Assembly (NCBI GenBank): GCA_025356695.1
Contig: JANXSE010000188.1
Span: 1 to 25,364, forward strand
Length of the DNA: 25,364 nt
Reading direction: 5' to 3'
From: Betaproteobacteria bacterium
GTDB lineage: Bacteria > Pseudomonadota > Gammaproteobacteria > Burkholderiales > SG8-41
Positions 1 to 7,632 of this stretch are shown one piece after another. Under the pieces are notes generated by a model that worked only from the letters and a program-made list of their open reading frames with translations, was not told the DNA's origin and made no database searches. The position numbers and the translations under genes were made by a program. How positions within the stretch are numbered: the stretch's first letter is position 1; each line of letters starts with the position of its first letter.

Positions 1-707
1 CCCCACATCTCGATCGGCATGCGGATCGAGCCGTAGCGGAAGCATTTGCCTTCGGTCGCGAACGAGAAGACATTTGGCACGAACATCGCCGGGATTTCCT
101 TCTCGTAGATCTGATTGACCTGATAAGCGCCGTCGAACCACGTCACGCTCGCGCGCGCCGGCGTTTTCGCCTCGCCGATCACCAGCGGCAGGCCGTTGAC
201 GACGAACACCACGTCGAAGCGTTTGGTTACCGCACCAGCCTGAAACGTCCATTGGTTGGCAACGGTGCAACGATTGTTGTTCGGGTTGGCCGTATCGATC
301 AAGCGCACCGATACGTGCTCGCCGTTGGCACCGAACGGCATGGTCTTTTCGCCACGCAGCCACGCCATGAAGTTTTCGTTGGCACGTACCAATCCATCCG
401 CCTGCACCGATAGCAGAATCGCGCGCAGGTTGTAGATCACTTCGTCGGCGCGGTCGGGCTGCGCGGCGATTTCGGGATTGAGGCGTATCAGGGCTTCGCG
501 TAACCATGCCTCGACCATCACTTCCTGCGGCTGGCGCGGAAGTTCGGGGCCGGGCATGTAATCCCAGTGGCCGGCGCGGAGCACACTGCCGGACGCGTCC
601 TGCCAATTCGACGGCAGTTTCTGACCGGCAGGCAACACCGTTGCGCCGCCTTTGGGGGTGGCGGCATCGAGGATCATTTGCTCGACGGTATTGGCTTCTG
701 TGAACAT
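1..707 (-). CDS. hsdR: Type I restriction enzyme R subunit, N-terminal part (runs off left edge)
   Basis: Translating the minus strand from the ATG at 707 gives 235 open codons to the window edge with no stop. The protein begins MFTEANTVEQMILDAA and carries the HsdR N-terminal nuclease signature RFDVVFVVNGLPLVIGEAKTP at residues 163-183. D165 and E179-x-K181 fit the PD-(D/E)xK catalytic core of type I restriction subunits. In the family this domain is followed by SF2 helicase/translocase domains, which would lie beyond the edge. HsdR joins the M2S methylase to translocate DNA and cut unmodified targets at a distance. Only 5 bp separate its start from the hsdS stop, so the two are probably co-transcribed and may be translationally coupled. 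Integrity of the rest of the gene cannot be judged. Confidence 0.93.
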   Translation of the reverse strand, partial: MFTEANTVEQMILDAATPKGGATVLPAGQKLPSNWQDASGSVLRAGHWDYMPGPELPRQPQEVMVEAWLREALIRLNPEIAAQPDRADEVIYNLRAILLSVQADGLVRANENFMAWLRGEKTMPFGANGEHVSVRLIDTANPNNNRCTVANQWTFQAGAVTKRFDVVFVVNGLPLVIGEAKTPARASVTWFDGAYQVNQIYEKEIPAMFVPNVFSFATEGKCFRYGSIRMPIEMW

Positions 708-712
708 AATCT

Positions 713-1921
713 TTATACGAGGAGCGTATTTATTAGCTCTAGCAAAGCAGACTTCTGTATTTCAACATGATTTCTCGCAAATCTTTTCATCTCTGAAATT
801 TCGATGAGTTCTGCTACCACATCGAGCTGCCTAGACAACGCAGGGACGGGGATTTTCACTTTTTTCAAACTGCCGGCACTTATATTTGTTTGACTCACGC
901 CGGGCGTTGCATACGCGCGTATAGCAGCCTGTCCAATATCACTGTTCAAGTAGTAGTTTAGGAACTCGGGGAGCAATATTTGCTTGTCTGTCTTAATTCT
1001 TACAAGGTAAGAGGCAAACAGATAACAGTCATCCATTTGAAATATTCCAACCTTTCCTACAAGCTCGGCGCTATTTGTTCGGTTAAATAAAATATCACCT
1101 CGTTCAAGAGTGTAGTCACGGGCAACTTTTTCCGGCATATCAGCGTATTTCAGGTCTGTCGCAGCAATGATCTCTTCGTCGTAGTTCATCATTCGAAGGA
1201 TCGGGTACTTGCCGGACTCACTTAGTGGGCAGGAAAGCCCATACTGCATCATCGTTACGTCGCCAAGCGTTCGAACGGGGAAACTCGTCTTGTCGTAAGT
1301 TGTTCGCTGTCGAAAGGCCGAATATTTCAGCGTGTTGGCGCAATCTAGTTGTGTGATAGCTGCGGCAATTGCTCTGTCTGTTGCCCACAGAATATCTGCA
1401 ATGCGTCGCTGCTGGCTGAGAGGCGGAATGTCAAACTCGAAATCAGCAAGGTTGCTCCAATTAGTGCGTGGTGAAAGCGATCCGGCAGATGTTTCTACAG
1501 AAAATTTGAAAAAGCGCTCTGATATGCAGATAAACGGCAGCAGTTCCGGCAGCAGTCGATCGTTCTTCGCCGCGAATACGTAAATATCTCCCGACACCAC
1601 CGCATCGAACTCTGCCACGGCCACCTTGCGCTGATAGGCGCGGCGTTTGCCAAACAGCACCTGTCCAGGCTGGCAACGGCGCGTGAACGTGGTGCCGTCC
1701 GCGACATTGCCCCATTTGCGGATGTGCAGCGAGCCCGGTTCCAGATGTTCCATCGCAATGAAACGCCCAAGGCCGGCTTCGTTTGGATCACAGGTCTCGT
1801 TGATATTTTCGACCACGTCGCCGAACCGCACGCGCTTCCAGCCCTTGCGGTCGAACAGCGGCAGCTTCGCCCAATCCGGATTGACGCGTAGGGTTTCCAA
1901 CTTTGAAAGCAAGGCGCTCAT
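713..1921 (-). CDS. hsdS: Type I restriction-modification specificity subunit S
   Basis: This 402-residue protein has the usual HsdS layout. A first target recognition domain (about residues 27-165) ends in FDIPPLSQQRRIADIL, followed by a conserved helical spacer to about 205. A second domain (about 212-358) ends in KIPVPALSRQLDVVAELIEI, followed by a C-terminal helix. HsdS reads the bipartite target and places two HsdM subunits on DNA. Its start overlaps the stop of the upstream nucleotidyltransferase-like gene by 4 bp, and hsdR follows 5 bp after its stop. Base composition is mosaic: the part encoding residues 1-120 is GC-rich like the neighbours, while the rest (about 713-1560) is clearly more AT-rich. 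That pattern is typical of swapped recognition domains. Only one S subunit is present although there are two M genes. Confidence 0.93.
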   Translation of the reverse strand: MSALLSKLETLRVNPDWAKLPLFDRKGWKRVRFGDVVENINETCDPNEAGLGRFIAMEHLEPGSLHIRKWGNVADGTTFTRRCQPGQVLFGKRRAYQRKVAVAEFDAVVSGDIYVFAAKNDRLLPELLPFICISERFFKFSVETSAGSLSPRTNWSNLADFEFDIPPLSQQRRIADILWATDRAIAAAITQLDCANTLKYSAFRQRTTYDKTSFPVRTLGDVTMMQYGLSCPLSESGKYPILRMMNYDEEIIAATDLKYADMPEKVARDYTLERGDILFNRTNSAELVGKVGIFQMDDCYLFASYLVRIKTDKQILLPEFLNYYLNSDIGQAAIRAYATPGVSQTNISAGSLKKVKIPVPALSRQLDVVAELIEISEMKRFARNHVEIQKSALLELINTLLV

Positions 1922-2859
1922 TGTTTGGCCTTGGCTTCCAACGGCTCTATCGCGTCTTGCACGAGACGCCGGCCGGCGATCGTGAGTTGCGCCGTCGATG
2001 GGCGGCGCCGGGCGAGCAAGCCATTGGCACAGGTATGCTGTGCCTCGTCGAGATCGAAGTTACTCACAAGCAACTCACGCAGACCATTGCCGGCACGCGC
2101 GGCCAACGCCGCCCATTCATCGGGAAAACATTTTTGTAACCCGGCTATCCACTGCGCGGGCCATTCGCGCAGGCTGTCTTCGTTTTTCTCCATGGCCAGA
2201 TAGGCGAGGGCGAGCACGCGACCGAGGTCTTTGTTGCTGCGCTTGATGCTGCGGCCTTCGATCAGTCCGCTCATGGTTTCGGCGCTGATGGCGGGGTGAT
2301 GCAGCAGGTTGGCGAGCGCCATCATTTCCGGGCGCGCGATGGCGATGCCATAGCGGGTGGCGATGGGGGAATGCTCGGCCAGCGCGAGGTAGCGAAAGCT
2401 GCACAGGCTGTAGTGGCCTTGCGCGATTTCGAGACGCAGGTATTGCTTGCCGGGGTTGGCAGGGTCGGTGTGTGTGTTGACAGCTTGTTCTGTCGCCGCA
2501 GGCGGCGACACCATCAGCTCGATGAACCACGCATCGCTGCCGGGCGGGTGCAGACGCACCAGCGGCAGTTTTTCAGTCGGTGTGTCTGCGCTACCGGGCT
2601 TCTCCCAAAGTGGATCTTTGCGTGGCCACCAGTGTTCGCGTAACAGGCGTTCGGCGACGGCCTTGCCGTCGGGCACCGCCTTGATGTGGGGCGAGAGCAT
2701 GCAGTCCACATCTTTGGTTTGCACGAAGGCTTCCGCATCGTCGCCGAAGTAGTGATAGCTCGCCGCGAGGCTGCCGATGATGATCACCGAGCCGCGGCAA
2801 TCCGGCGGCAGGGCGGTTGCAACCTTTTCCATGACATCGCGGGGCAAGAGTCGGTTCAT
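1918..2859 (-). CDS. Nucleotidyltransferase-like protein, AbiEii-type toxin candidate
   Basis: A 313-residue protein whose N-terminus resembles a nucleotidyltransferase fold. There is a G29-S30 turn (IIIGSLAASYHYF), then D50 and D52 in TKDVDCML, with E114 (WFIELMV) as a possible third metal ligand. Such minimal NTases include the AbiEii toxins of type IV toxin-antitoxin/abortive-infection systems. The gene starts inside the stop of the AbiEi-like gene (4-bp overlap), which is the usual abiEi-abiEii arrangement. It in turn overlaps hsdS by 4 bp, so it sits inside the restriction operon. The C-terminal half is helical and I recognise no domain in it. The fold call rests on few motifs; the toxin role is inferred from gene order. 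Confidence 0.6.
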   Translation of the reverse strand: MNRLLPRDVMEKVATALPPDCRGSVIIIGSLAASYHYFGDDAEAFVQTKDVDCMLSPHIKAVPDGKAVAERLLREHWWPRKDPLWEKPGSADTPTEKLPLVRLHPPGSDAWFIELMVSPPAATEQAVNTHTDPANPGKQYLRLEIAQGHYSLCSFRYLALAEHSPIATRYGIAIARPEMMALANLLHHPAISAETMSGLIEGRSIKRSNKDLGRVLALAYLAMEKNEDSLREWPAQWIAGLQKCFPDEWAALAARAGNGLRELLVSNFDLDEAQHTCANGLLARRRPSTAQLTIAGRRLVQDAIEPLEAKAKQ

Positions 2860-3947
2860 GACTTGAATTTTTCGCTAACGCTGAGTTTGTAGCGTTTGAT
2901 GAAAAAAGCCAGAAACTCCTTGGCCTGGGATTCGAGCCGCGCTTCGTGCAGATCGAGCAGGCATTCGACCGGGTCGGCCCAGGGCGCGCCGGCTTGCGAG
3001 GACTGAAACAGCGAGTCTTTGCGTCGCAGCAGATGCACGACCAGCGCGGCGCTGTCATTGCGCATTTCTGTTTTTTCCAGCGCGGGGTCGAGACGCTCGA
3101 CAAAGCGCAGGTCCTCGCGCCCGCTTGGGCAGTGCAGGGTGAGATCGAGCCTCGGCATGCCGACCAGATCGATTTGCGGGTCGTAGTGGCGCGCGCCGGC
3201 GATACCGCCGACGGCGAGATCGTCTCGCTTGATCTCTGCCAGACGGCGCAGCAGCGATTGCGGTGACCGCGCCTGGCCTGAGCGATCGACATAGCGGACA
3301 GTGGCACGCGCTTCGTCGGACAAGGCAACGAGGCGCGCCCAATCTTCATGTGGGAATTGGCGCAGTTCGACGCGCCGGTCCGAATGGCGTATCAGCACAT
3401 GTTCGAGGCGTTGCAGCACGTTGGCAACGGTCGGGTAACTTAAGCCGGTGGTTTTCATCAGCCAGTCGGTGGTCATCGGCCCTTGGCCGAGCAGCCACTG
3501 GTGCAGCAGAACTTTGAGGATGGCGTAATGCGTTTGCTGCGGTTTTTTGCTTTCATGTGACGATTTGTCGATCTGATCGTCGAGCCAATGCCGAAAGTTG
3601 CCACCAAGGTCGGGTGGAATGCCGAGATAGTGGTGGTCCTTTTCCATGACCAGGGACAGGCGCTCCATTACGTCCGGACGCAGGGTTTGTGCGGCTAGTT
3701 CGAGTTCTTCGTGCCTCCGGTTTTCGGTGATTCTGGAATCGGTCAGCACGAGCATGGCGCGTGCATGAGTATCGCGCGACAGCAGATAGGCGAGCCCCAT
3801 CAGGCTGGCGCGGACGTTGCGGAAGCTGTGAGTGCGGGATTTCAGTTCGACCCAAACTTCGTGCCGCCCGTCCCGCCAGCAGGCATCGGGTTCGTAGCCG
3901 ATCTCGGATTTCCAGGAGTGTGCGGTCGGGTAAGTCGTCATGAACAT
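2856..3947 (-). CDS. AbiEi-like regulator with PD-(D/E)xK-like N-terminus and winged HTH
   Basis: A 363-residue protein that appears to have three parts. Residues 1-110 hold E15, P20-D21 and E34-L-K36 (EPDACWRDGRHEVWVELKSR), spaced as in PD-(D/E)xK nuclease-fold domains. Residues about 142-196 look like a winged helix-turn-helix (PMTTDWLMKTTGLSYPTVANVLQRLEH), as expected of a DNA-binding AbiEi antitoxin. The remainder resembles the AbiEi C-terminal region only loosely. It is the first gene of the block and overlaps the NTase-like gene by 4 bp. The ATG at 3947 lies inside a direct repeat; the in-frame ATG at 3941 is an equally possible start, and neither has a strong ribosome binding site. Antitoxin/autorepressor function is inferred. 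Whether the nuclease-like part is active is unknown. Confidence 0.6.
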   Translation of the reverse strand: MFMTTYPTAHSWKSEIGYEPDACWRDGRHEVWVELKSRTHSFRNVRASLMGLAYLLSRDTHARAMLVLTDSRITENRRHEELELAAQTLRPDVMERLSLVMEKDHHYLGIPPDLGGNFRHWLDDQIDKSSHESKKPQQTHYAILKVLLHQWLLGQGPMTTDWLMKTTGLSYPTVANVLQRLEHVLIRHSDRRVELRQFPHEDWARLVALSDEARATVRYVDRSGQARSPQSLLRRLAEIKRDDLAVGGIAGARHYDPQIDLVGMPRLDLTLHCPSGREDLRFVERLDPALEKTEMRNDSAALVVHLLRRKDSLFQSSQAGAPWADPVECLLDLHEARLESQAKEFLAFFIKRYKLSVSEKFKS

Positions 3948-3997
3948 TAAGGTGCAACAAAAACATTAAAGTTGCAAGTTAATTTAAAGGTGGCAAC
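3945..3997 (-). repeat. Three short direct repeats over the abiEi-like start, candidate operator
   Basis: Three near-identical copies of a motif lie at 3945-3958, 3964-3977 and 3983-3997. On the plus strand they read CATTAAGGTGCAAC, CATTAAAGTTGCAA and TTTAAAGGTGGCAAC. Their TTAA cores are spaced 19 and 18 bp apart, close to two helical turns. The first copy overlaps the start codon at 3947 and the third overlaps a candidate -10 element. AbiEi antitoxins are known to autoregulate by binding repeats in their own promoter, so this is the likely operator. The function is inferred from position. Confidence 0.55.
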
Positions 3998-4011
3998 TTA
4001 ATTGATGGCAA
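3983..4011 (-). promoter_or_regulatory. Candidate promoter for the abiEi-like/NTase/hsdS/hsdR block
   Basis: On the minus strand TTGCCA (4011-4006) and TTTAAA (3988-3983) are separated by 17 bp, a plausible sigma-70 pair 36 bp upstream of the ATG at 3947. Upstream of it (4021-4075) is an AT-rich block containing two TTAATTAA sequences, which could assist melting or act as an UP-like element. There is no other long gap downstream, so this promoter would also serve hsdS and hsdR. Confidence 0.4.
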
Positions 4012-4137
4012 TGGCAGGAAAAGTTTAATTAATTGTTATTAATTAATAGGTTAATATCATTTTTTATAATTCATCATGGGAATTTTGCATGCTGCAGACC
4101 TCGCAAAAAGCTTCTGTCTTGAACAAATTCACGAGCA

Positions 4138-4173
4138 TTTTGAAACAAAAACACCCCTATTTTTGTTTCAAAA
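4138..4173 (-). terminator. AT-rich perfect hairpin after second hsdM, candidate terminator
   Basis: TTTTGAAACAAAAA (4138-4151) and its exact complement TTTTTGTTTCAAAA (4160-4173) form a 14-bp stem with an 8-base loop, 12 bp beyond the hsdM stop. The stem is poor in GC, so it would be a weak intrinsic terminator in either direction. It could instead be an operator for the downstream block. Confidence 0.4.
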
Positions 4174-4185
4174 ACCAATTGGAAA

Positions 4186-5694
4186 TCAGGATTTACGTCC
4201 CGCCGAAGCGCCCGTGAGCAAGTCGTTCAGTGCCGCCCTCACTTGCTGCGAACTCTCCAGCCACGCGGAGAGCGCATCGGGCAGCCCGTTGGCGGCGTAG
4301 TCGGCGCGTTCCTCTTTGGTACCCAAGGTTTGCGGTGCCACATATAACGGGATGCTGAGATTGCCGTCTTTGGCGCGGATTTCTTCCAGTGTGGCTATAC
4401 GCGTGAAACCGGGTTCATCTTTGAATTGCTCGTAAGCCTTGACGATGTGTTCGATGTGCTCGTCGGTGAGGAAACTTTGTGCGCGTTCGCGCGTGACTTC
4501 ATTGACGGCATTGATGAACAGAATCTTGTTGCGCCGTGCCTTCGACTTGCCGGTGCGGCAGATGACGACGCAGGCTTCCATCGGCGAGTTGTAGAAGAGG
4601 TTGGGGCCGAGGCCGAGCACGCATTCGATGACGTCGGCTTCGATGAGCTTGCGCCGCATTTCGGCTTCTTCTTGGCGAAACAGGACGCCATGCGGAAACA
4701 GGATCGCGCAGCGGCCGCTCTTGGGCGCGAGGCTTAACAGTATGTGCTGCCAGAACACGTAATCGGCGCGGCCTTGCGGCGGTGTGCCATAAAGATTGCG
4801 GCCCCACGGGTCGGCGGCAAAGGCGTCGCGATCCCACTGCTTGATGGAGTAGGGCGGATTGGCCAGACAAACGTCAAAGCGCATCAGGTGGTCGTGCTCG
4901 ACCAGTTTGGGTTCGGCAATGGTGTCGCCGCGCTCAATGCGAAAGTCCTCGATGCCGTGCAGAAAGCAGTTCATGCGCGCAATCGATGAGGTCATCAGAT
5001 TGCGCTCCTGCCCGTAGAGCCTGACGTTGCGCCACTCCTTCTTCTGTCGGCGCAGGTGCGTGATGCAGGAGAGCAGCATGCCGCCAGAGCCGCAGGTGGG
5101 GTCGTAAATGGATTCACCCGATTGCGGCTCCAGCATTTCCGTCATCAAGTGGACGACGGTGCGGTTGGTGTAAAACTCGGCGGCGGTATGGCCAGAGTCG
5201 TCGGCGAATTTCTTGATCAGATATTCGTAGCCATTGCCCAGCTCGTCTTCAGGCAGATTGGCGACCGTGAGTTCGAGAGAGGAGAAATGCTCGACCAGAT
5301 CCCGCAGCATCGCGTCAGATAGGCGGTCCTTGTTGGTCCACTGCGCGTCGCCGAAGATCCCGTAGAGCTTGTCCGGATTCGCGGTCTCGATGGCGCGCAT
5401 CGCCGACTGCAGCGCGGCGCCGACGTTTTTCGCAGCGCGCCGAATCTCGCGCCAGTGCGCCTCGGCCGGGACCTGAAAGCGATGGTTTTCCGGGTACGCT
5501 GCGAACTTTTTGTCGCCGCCGGATTCGTTGAGTGCAATCTGCGTTTCTTCATCGAATACGTCGCACAAACGCTTGTAGAACAGCAGCGGGAAGATGAATT
5601 GCTTGTAGTCACCGGCATCGATCGTGCCGCGCAGCAGTACGGCGGCACCCCAGAGATAGGATTCGAGTTGTTGTTGGGTGATGCGGGCGGTCAT
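4186..5694 (-). CDS. hsdM: Type I DNA methyltransferase subunit M, second copy
   Basis: A 502-residue N6-adenine methyltransferase subunit. It has the HsdM N-terminal helical domain, the SAM-binding motif DPTCGSGG at 198-205 and the catalytic motif NPPY at 279-282, so it should be active. The usual GEFYTPR stretch reads AEFYTNR (172-178), a small departure from the family and from the neighbouring copy. It overlaps the upstream hsdM by 4 bp and is plainly its paralogue. Both share the block LYGIFGDAQWTNKDRLSD and the same overall length, but they have diverged over the rest of the protein. It would pair with HsdS and possibly with the other HsdM in a mixed M2S complex. Confidence 0.93.
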   Translation of the reverse strand: MTARITQQQLESYLWGAAVLLRGTIDAGDYKQFIFPLLFYKRLCDVFDEETQIALNESGGDKKFAAYPENHRFQVPAEAHWREIRRAAKNVGAALQSAMRAIETANPDKLYGIFGDAQWTNKDRLSDAMLRDLVEHFSSLELTVANLPEDELGNGYEYLIKKFADDSGHTAAEFYTNRTVVHLMTEMLEPQSGESIYDPTCGSGGMLLSCITHLRRQKKEWRNVRLYGQERNLMTSSIARMNCFLHGIEDFRIERGDTIAEPKLVEHDHLMRFDVCLANPPYSIKQWDRDAFAADPWGRNLYGTPPQGRADYVFWQHILLSLAPKSGRCAILFPHGVLFRQEEAEMRRKLIEADVIECVLGLGPNLFYNSPMEACVVICRTGKSKARRNKILFINAVNEVTRERAQSFLTDEHIEHIVKAYEQFKDEPGFTRIATLEEIRAKDGNLSIPLYVAPQTLGTKEERADYAANGLPDALSAWLESSQQVRAALNDLLTGASAGRKS

Positions 5695-7196
5695 GACAGC
5701 AGGCCTTCCCGCTTGAGGATGGTGATCAGCTTCTCTTCTGCTGCAAACGCTGCTTCGGCACTGGTTTTCAGTTGCCTCATCGCGTCATCGACCGTCAGCG
5801 TCTGCTGTTCGGCTTTGGGTTCGACGTAACGCGGGATGTTCAGGTTGTAATCGTTGGCAACGATTTCTTCGAGCGTGACGACGTGGGCGACGCCTTCAAC
5901 GTCCTTGAAATCGCGGACCCAGTTGTAAATGTGCTCGACATGTTCCGGCAGCAGTTCATTCTGGGCGCGGCCGGTCTTGAATTCCTTCGATGCGTCCAGT
6001 ATGAGCACCTTGTTCTTGCGGTCTTTCGGTTTGCGTTGACGAAAAACCAGAATGCAGGCGGCAAGGCCGGTGCCGTAAAAAAGGTTGGGACCGAGACCGA
6101 TGACGGCTTCCAGCAAATCCATGCCGAGAATCTTCTGCCGGATTTTGCCTTCGGCGGCCATGCGAAAGAGCGAGCCGTGCGGCAGCACCACGGCCATGCG
6201 GCCGGTTTTCGGTGCCATGGACTTGATCATGTGCTGTACCCAGGCGTAGTCGCCGCTTTTGTCTGGGGGCATGCCGGCGAAGTTGCGGCCGAATGGATCG
6301 TTTGCCCACACTTCTTCGCCCCATTTCTGGAGAGAGAAAGGCGGATTGGCGATTACGCAGTCGAATGTCGCAAGGCTGTCGCCGGAGAAAAAGGCCGGGT
6401 TACGCAGTGTGTCGCCGCGCACAATCTGGAAGTCCGCGGCGCCATGCAGGAACAGGTTCATGCGCGCGATGGCGGAGGTGGTCAGGTTTTTTTCCTGGCC
6501 GAACAGCTTGCCCCACAGTGTGCGGTCATCCTCATGTCGCTCACGGACATGGTGTATGGCTTCCAGCAACATGCCGCCAGTGCCGCAGGCGGGGTCGTAT
6601 ATGGATTCGCCTTCGCGCGGGTCCAGGATATTCACCATCAAGCGCACGACCGAACGGGGGGTGTAGAACTCGCCCGCCTTCTTGTTGGTGGCGTCGGCGA
6701 ATTTTTTGATCAGGTATTCATAGGACTGTCCCAGCACATCGGCTTGTGCGACCTGATTGCCCAGATCGATGCGCGAAAAGTGTTCGATCAAGTCGCGCAG
6801 CAGCGTGTCGGAGAGGCGATCCTTGTTGGTCCATTGCGCATCACCAAAAATACCGTAGAGCGTTTCTGGATTGGCCTTCTCGATACCCCGCAGGGCTTTT
6901 TGCAATGCCTGGCCGACGTTGGTGGCGACGGCTCGCACGTCGCGCCAGTGGCAGTCTTCCGGCACTTGGAAGCGGAAATTCTGAGGGAACCGTGCGTATT
7001 CCTCGTCGCCGCCGGCTTCTTCAAGGGCAATTCGATACTCCTCGTCATGCACATCGGAGATGCGCTTGAAGAACAGTAACGGGAAGACGTAGGTCTTGAA
7101 GTCGGCCGCATCGACCGGCCCACGCAGGATGTTAGCCGCCTCCCACAGGTGGGATTCGAGTTCACTGAGGGCTAGGCTCGGTAACGCCGTTGTCAT
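5691..7196 (-). CDS. hsdM: Type I DNA methyltransferase subunit M, first copy
   Basis: A 501-residue HsdM with intact motifs: GEFYTPR at 175-181, SAM-binding DPACGTGG at 201-208 and catalytic NPPF at 284-287. It is the first gene of the minus-strand locus, and its start at 7196 faces a 436-bp gap shared with the divergent alpA-type gene. No strong ribosome binding site precedes the ATG. It is translationally coupled to the second hsdM by a 4-bp overlap. In type I systems HsdM is needed both for host protection and for the restriction complex. Expression from its own upstream region, apart from hsdS/hsdR, would allow methylase subunits to accumulate first (inference). Confidence 0.94.
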   Translation of the reverse strand: MTTALPSLALSELESHLWEAANILRGPVDAADFKTYVFPLLFFKRISDVHDEEYRIALEEAGGDEEYARFPQNFRFQVPEDCHWRDVRAVATNVGQALQKALRGIEKANPETLYGIFGDAQWTNKDRLSDTLLRDLIEHFSRIDLGNQVAQADVLGQSYEYLIKKFADATNKKAGEFYTPRSVVRLMVNILDPREGESIYDPACGTGGMLLEAIHHVRERHEDDRTLWGKLFGQEKNLTTSAIARMNLFLHGAADFQIVRGDTLRNPAFFSGDSLATFDCVIANPPFSLQKWGEEVWANDPFGRNFAGMPPDKSGDYAWVQHMIKSMAPKTGRMAVVLPHGSLFRMAAEGKIRQKILGMDLLEAVIGLGPNLFYGTGLAACILVFRQRKPKDRKNKVLILDASKEFKTGRAQNELLPEHVEHIYNWVRDFKDVEGVAHVVTLEEIVANDYNLNIPRYVEPKAEQQTLTVDDAMRQLKTSAEAAFAAEEKLITILKREGLLS

Positions 7197-7409
7197 GAAT
7201 ACTAGGGTCCGCTGTCAGTCGATTTATTGTTCTTGGAATGCCGCGCCATTTTACGCGCTGGAGGGGAGTTTGCACCTTGAGAAATCGACGGGCAGGGGCG
7301 CTTGACGGCCCATGTCCGGGGCGGCAGTTAATATCGTCGAGTGGTTGCGGATGTGAGGGCGCCTTTGCCTTCCTGTGTCGCCAATGGCTGGCACGCCATT
7401 TTTTCGATA

Positions 7410-7432
7410 ATTCGGAAGCATGTTGACCGAAT
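7410..7432. promoter_or_regulatory. Palindromic operator candidate, copy 1 (ATTCGG-N11-CCGAAT)
   Basis: ATTCGG (7410-7415) and CCGAAT (7427-7432) are exact inverted arms 11 bp apart. With flanking bases the arms extend to 7 bp (AATTCGG/CCGAATT). The same half-sites with the same spacing recur at 7540-7562, which argues for a dimeric repressor site. Confidence 0.5.
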
Positions 7433-7539
7433 TCTCGCTTGACTTGGTCTTTTGCCACCCGCGGCGGCGTATGTCGATACCAGTTTTCCCTCTGGTGCCG
7501 AGCGCAGTTACCACAACTGGAAAATCAATGCGCCGATCT

Positions 7540-7562
7540 ATTCGGCCTCGGCGAGGCCGAAT
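7540..7562. promoter_or_regulatory. Palindromic operator candidate, copy 2 (ATTCGG-N11-CCGAAT)
   Basis: ATTCGGCCTCG and CGAGGCCGAAT form a perfect 11-bp inverted repeat around a single G. The outer half-sites and 11-bp spacing match the copy at 7410-7432, 130 bp upstream. It lies 70 bp before the start of the alpA-type gene. It could also fold as a hairpin in RNA, but no T-run follows. Confidence 0.5.
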
Positions 7563-7632
7563 TCCCGAGCGACGCGGAATCGCGTGTTGCCTATTCTGTG
7601 CCGTGTTTAACAACGACCCGAGAGGTGCAAAC

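Larger units (their letters stand above)
7197..7632. other. Divergent intergenic region between hsdM and alpA-type gene
   Basis: This 436-bp stretch has no convincing gene. It holds two matched palindromes (7410-7432 and 7540-7562) and a short hairpin, AATGGC/GCCATT (7383-7388 and 7395-7400), that runs into six T residues and resembles a weak plus-strand terminator. I could not identify clear -35/-10 pairs for either divergent gene. Confidence 0.5.

Noticed and set aside
5772..7079. A long plus-strand open frame (about 435 codons) opposite the first hsdM
   Set aside because: It lies entirely antisense to a gene with intact methyltransferase motifs, has no recognisable domain, and is what GC-rich coding DNA often gives on the other strand.
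7383..7404. sigma-54 promoter suggested by TGGCAC near 7390
   Set aside because: The -12 part reads only T residues without the needed GC; the site is better read as a short hairpin with a T-run.
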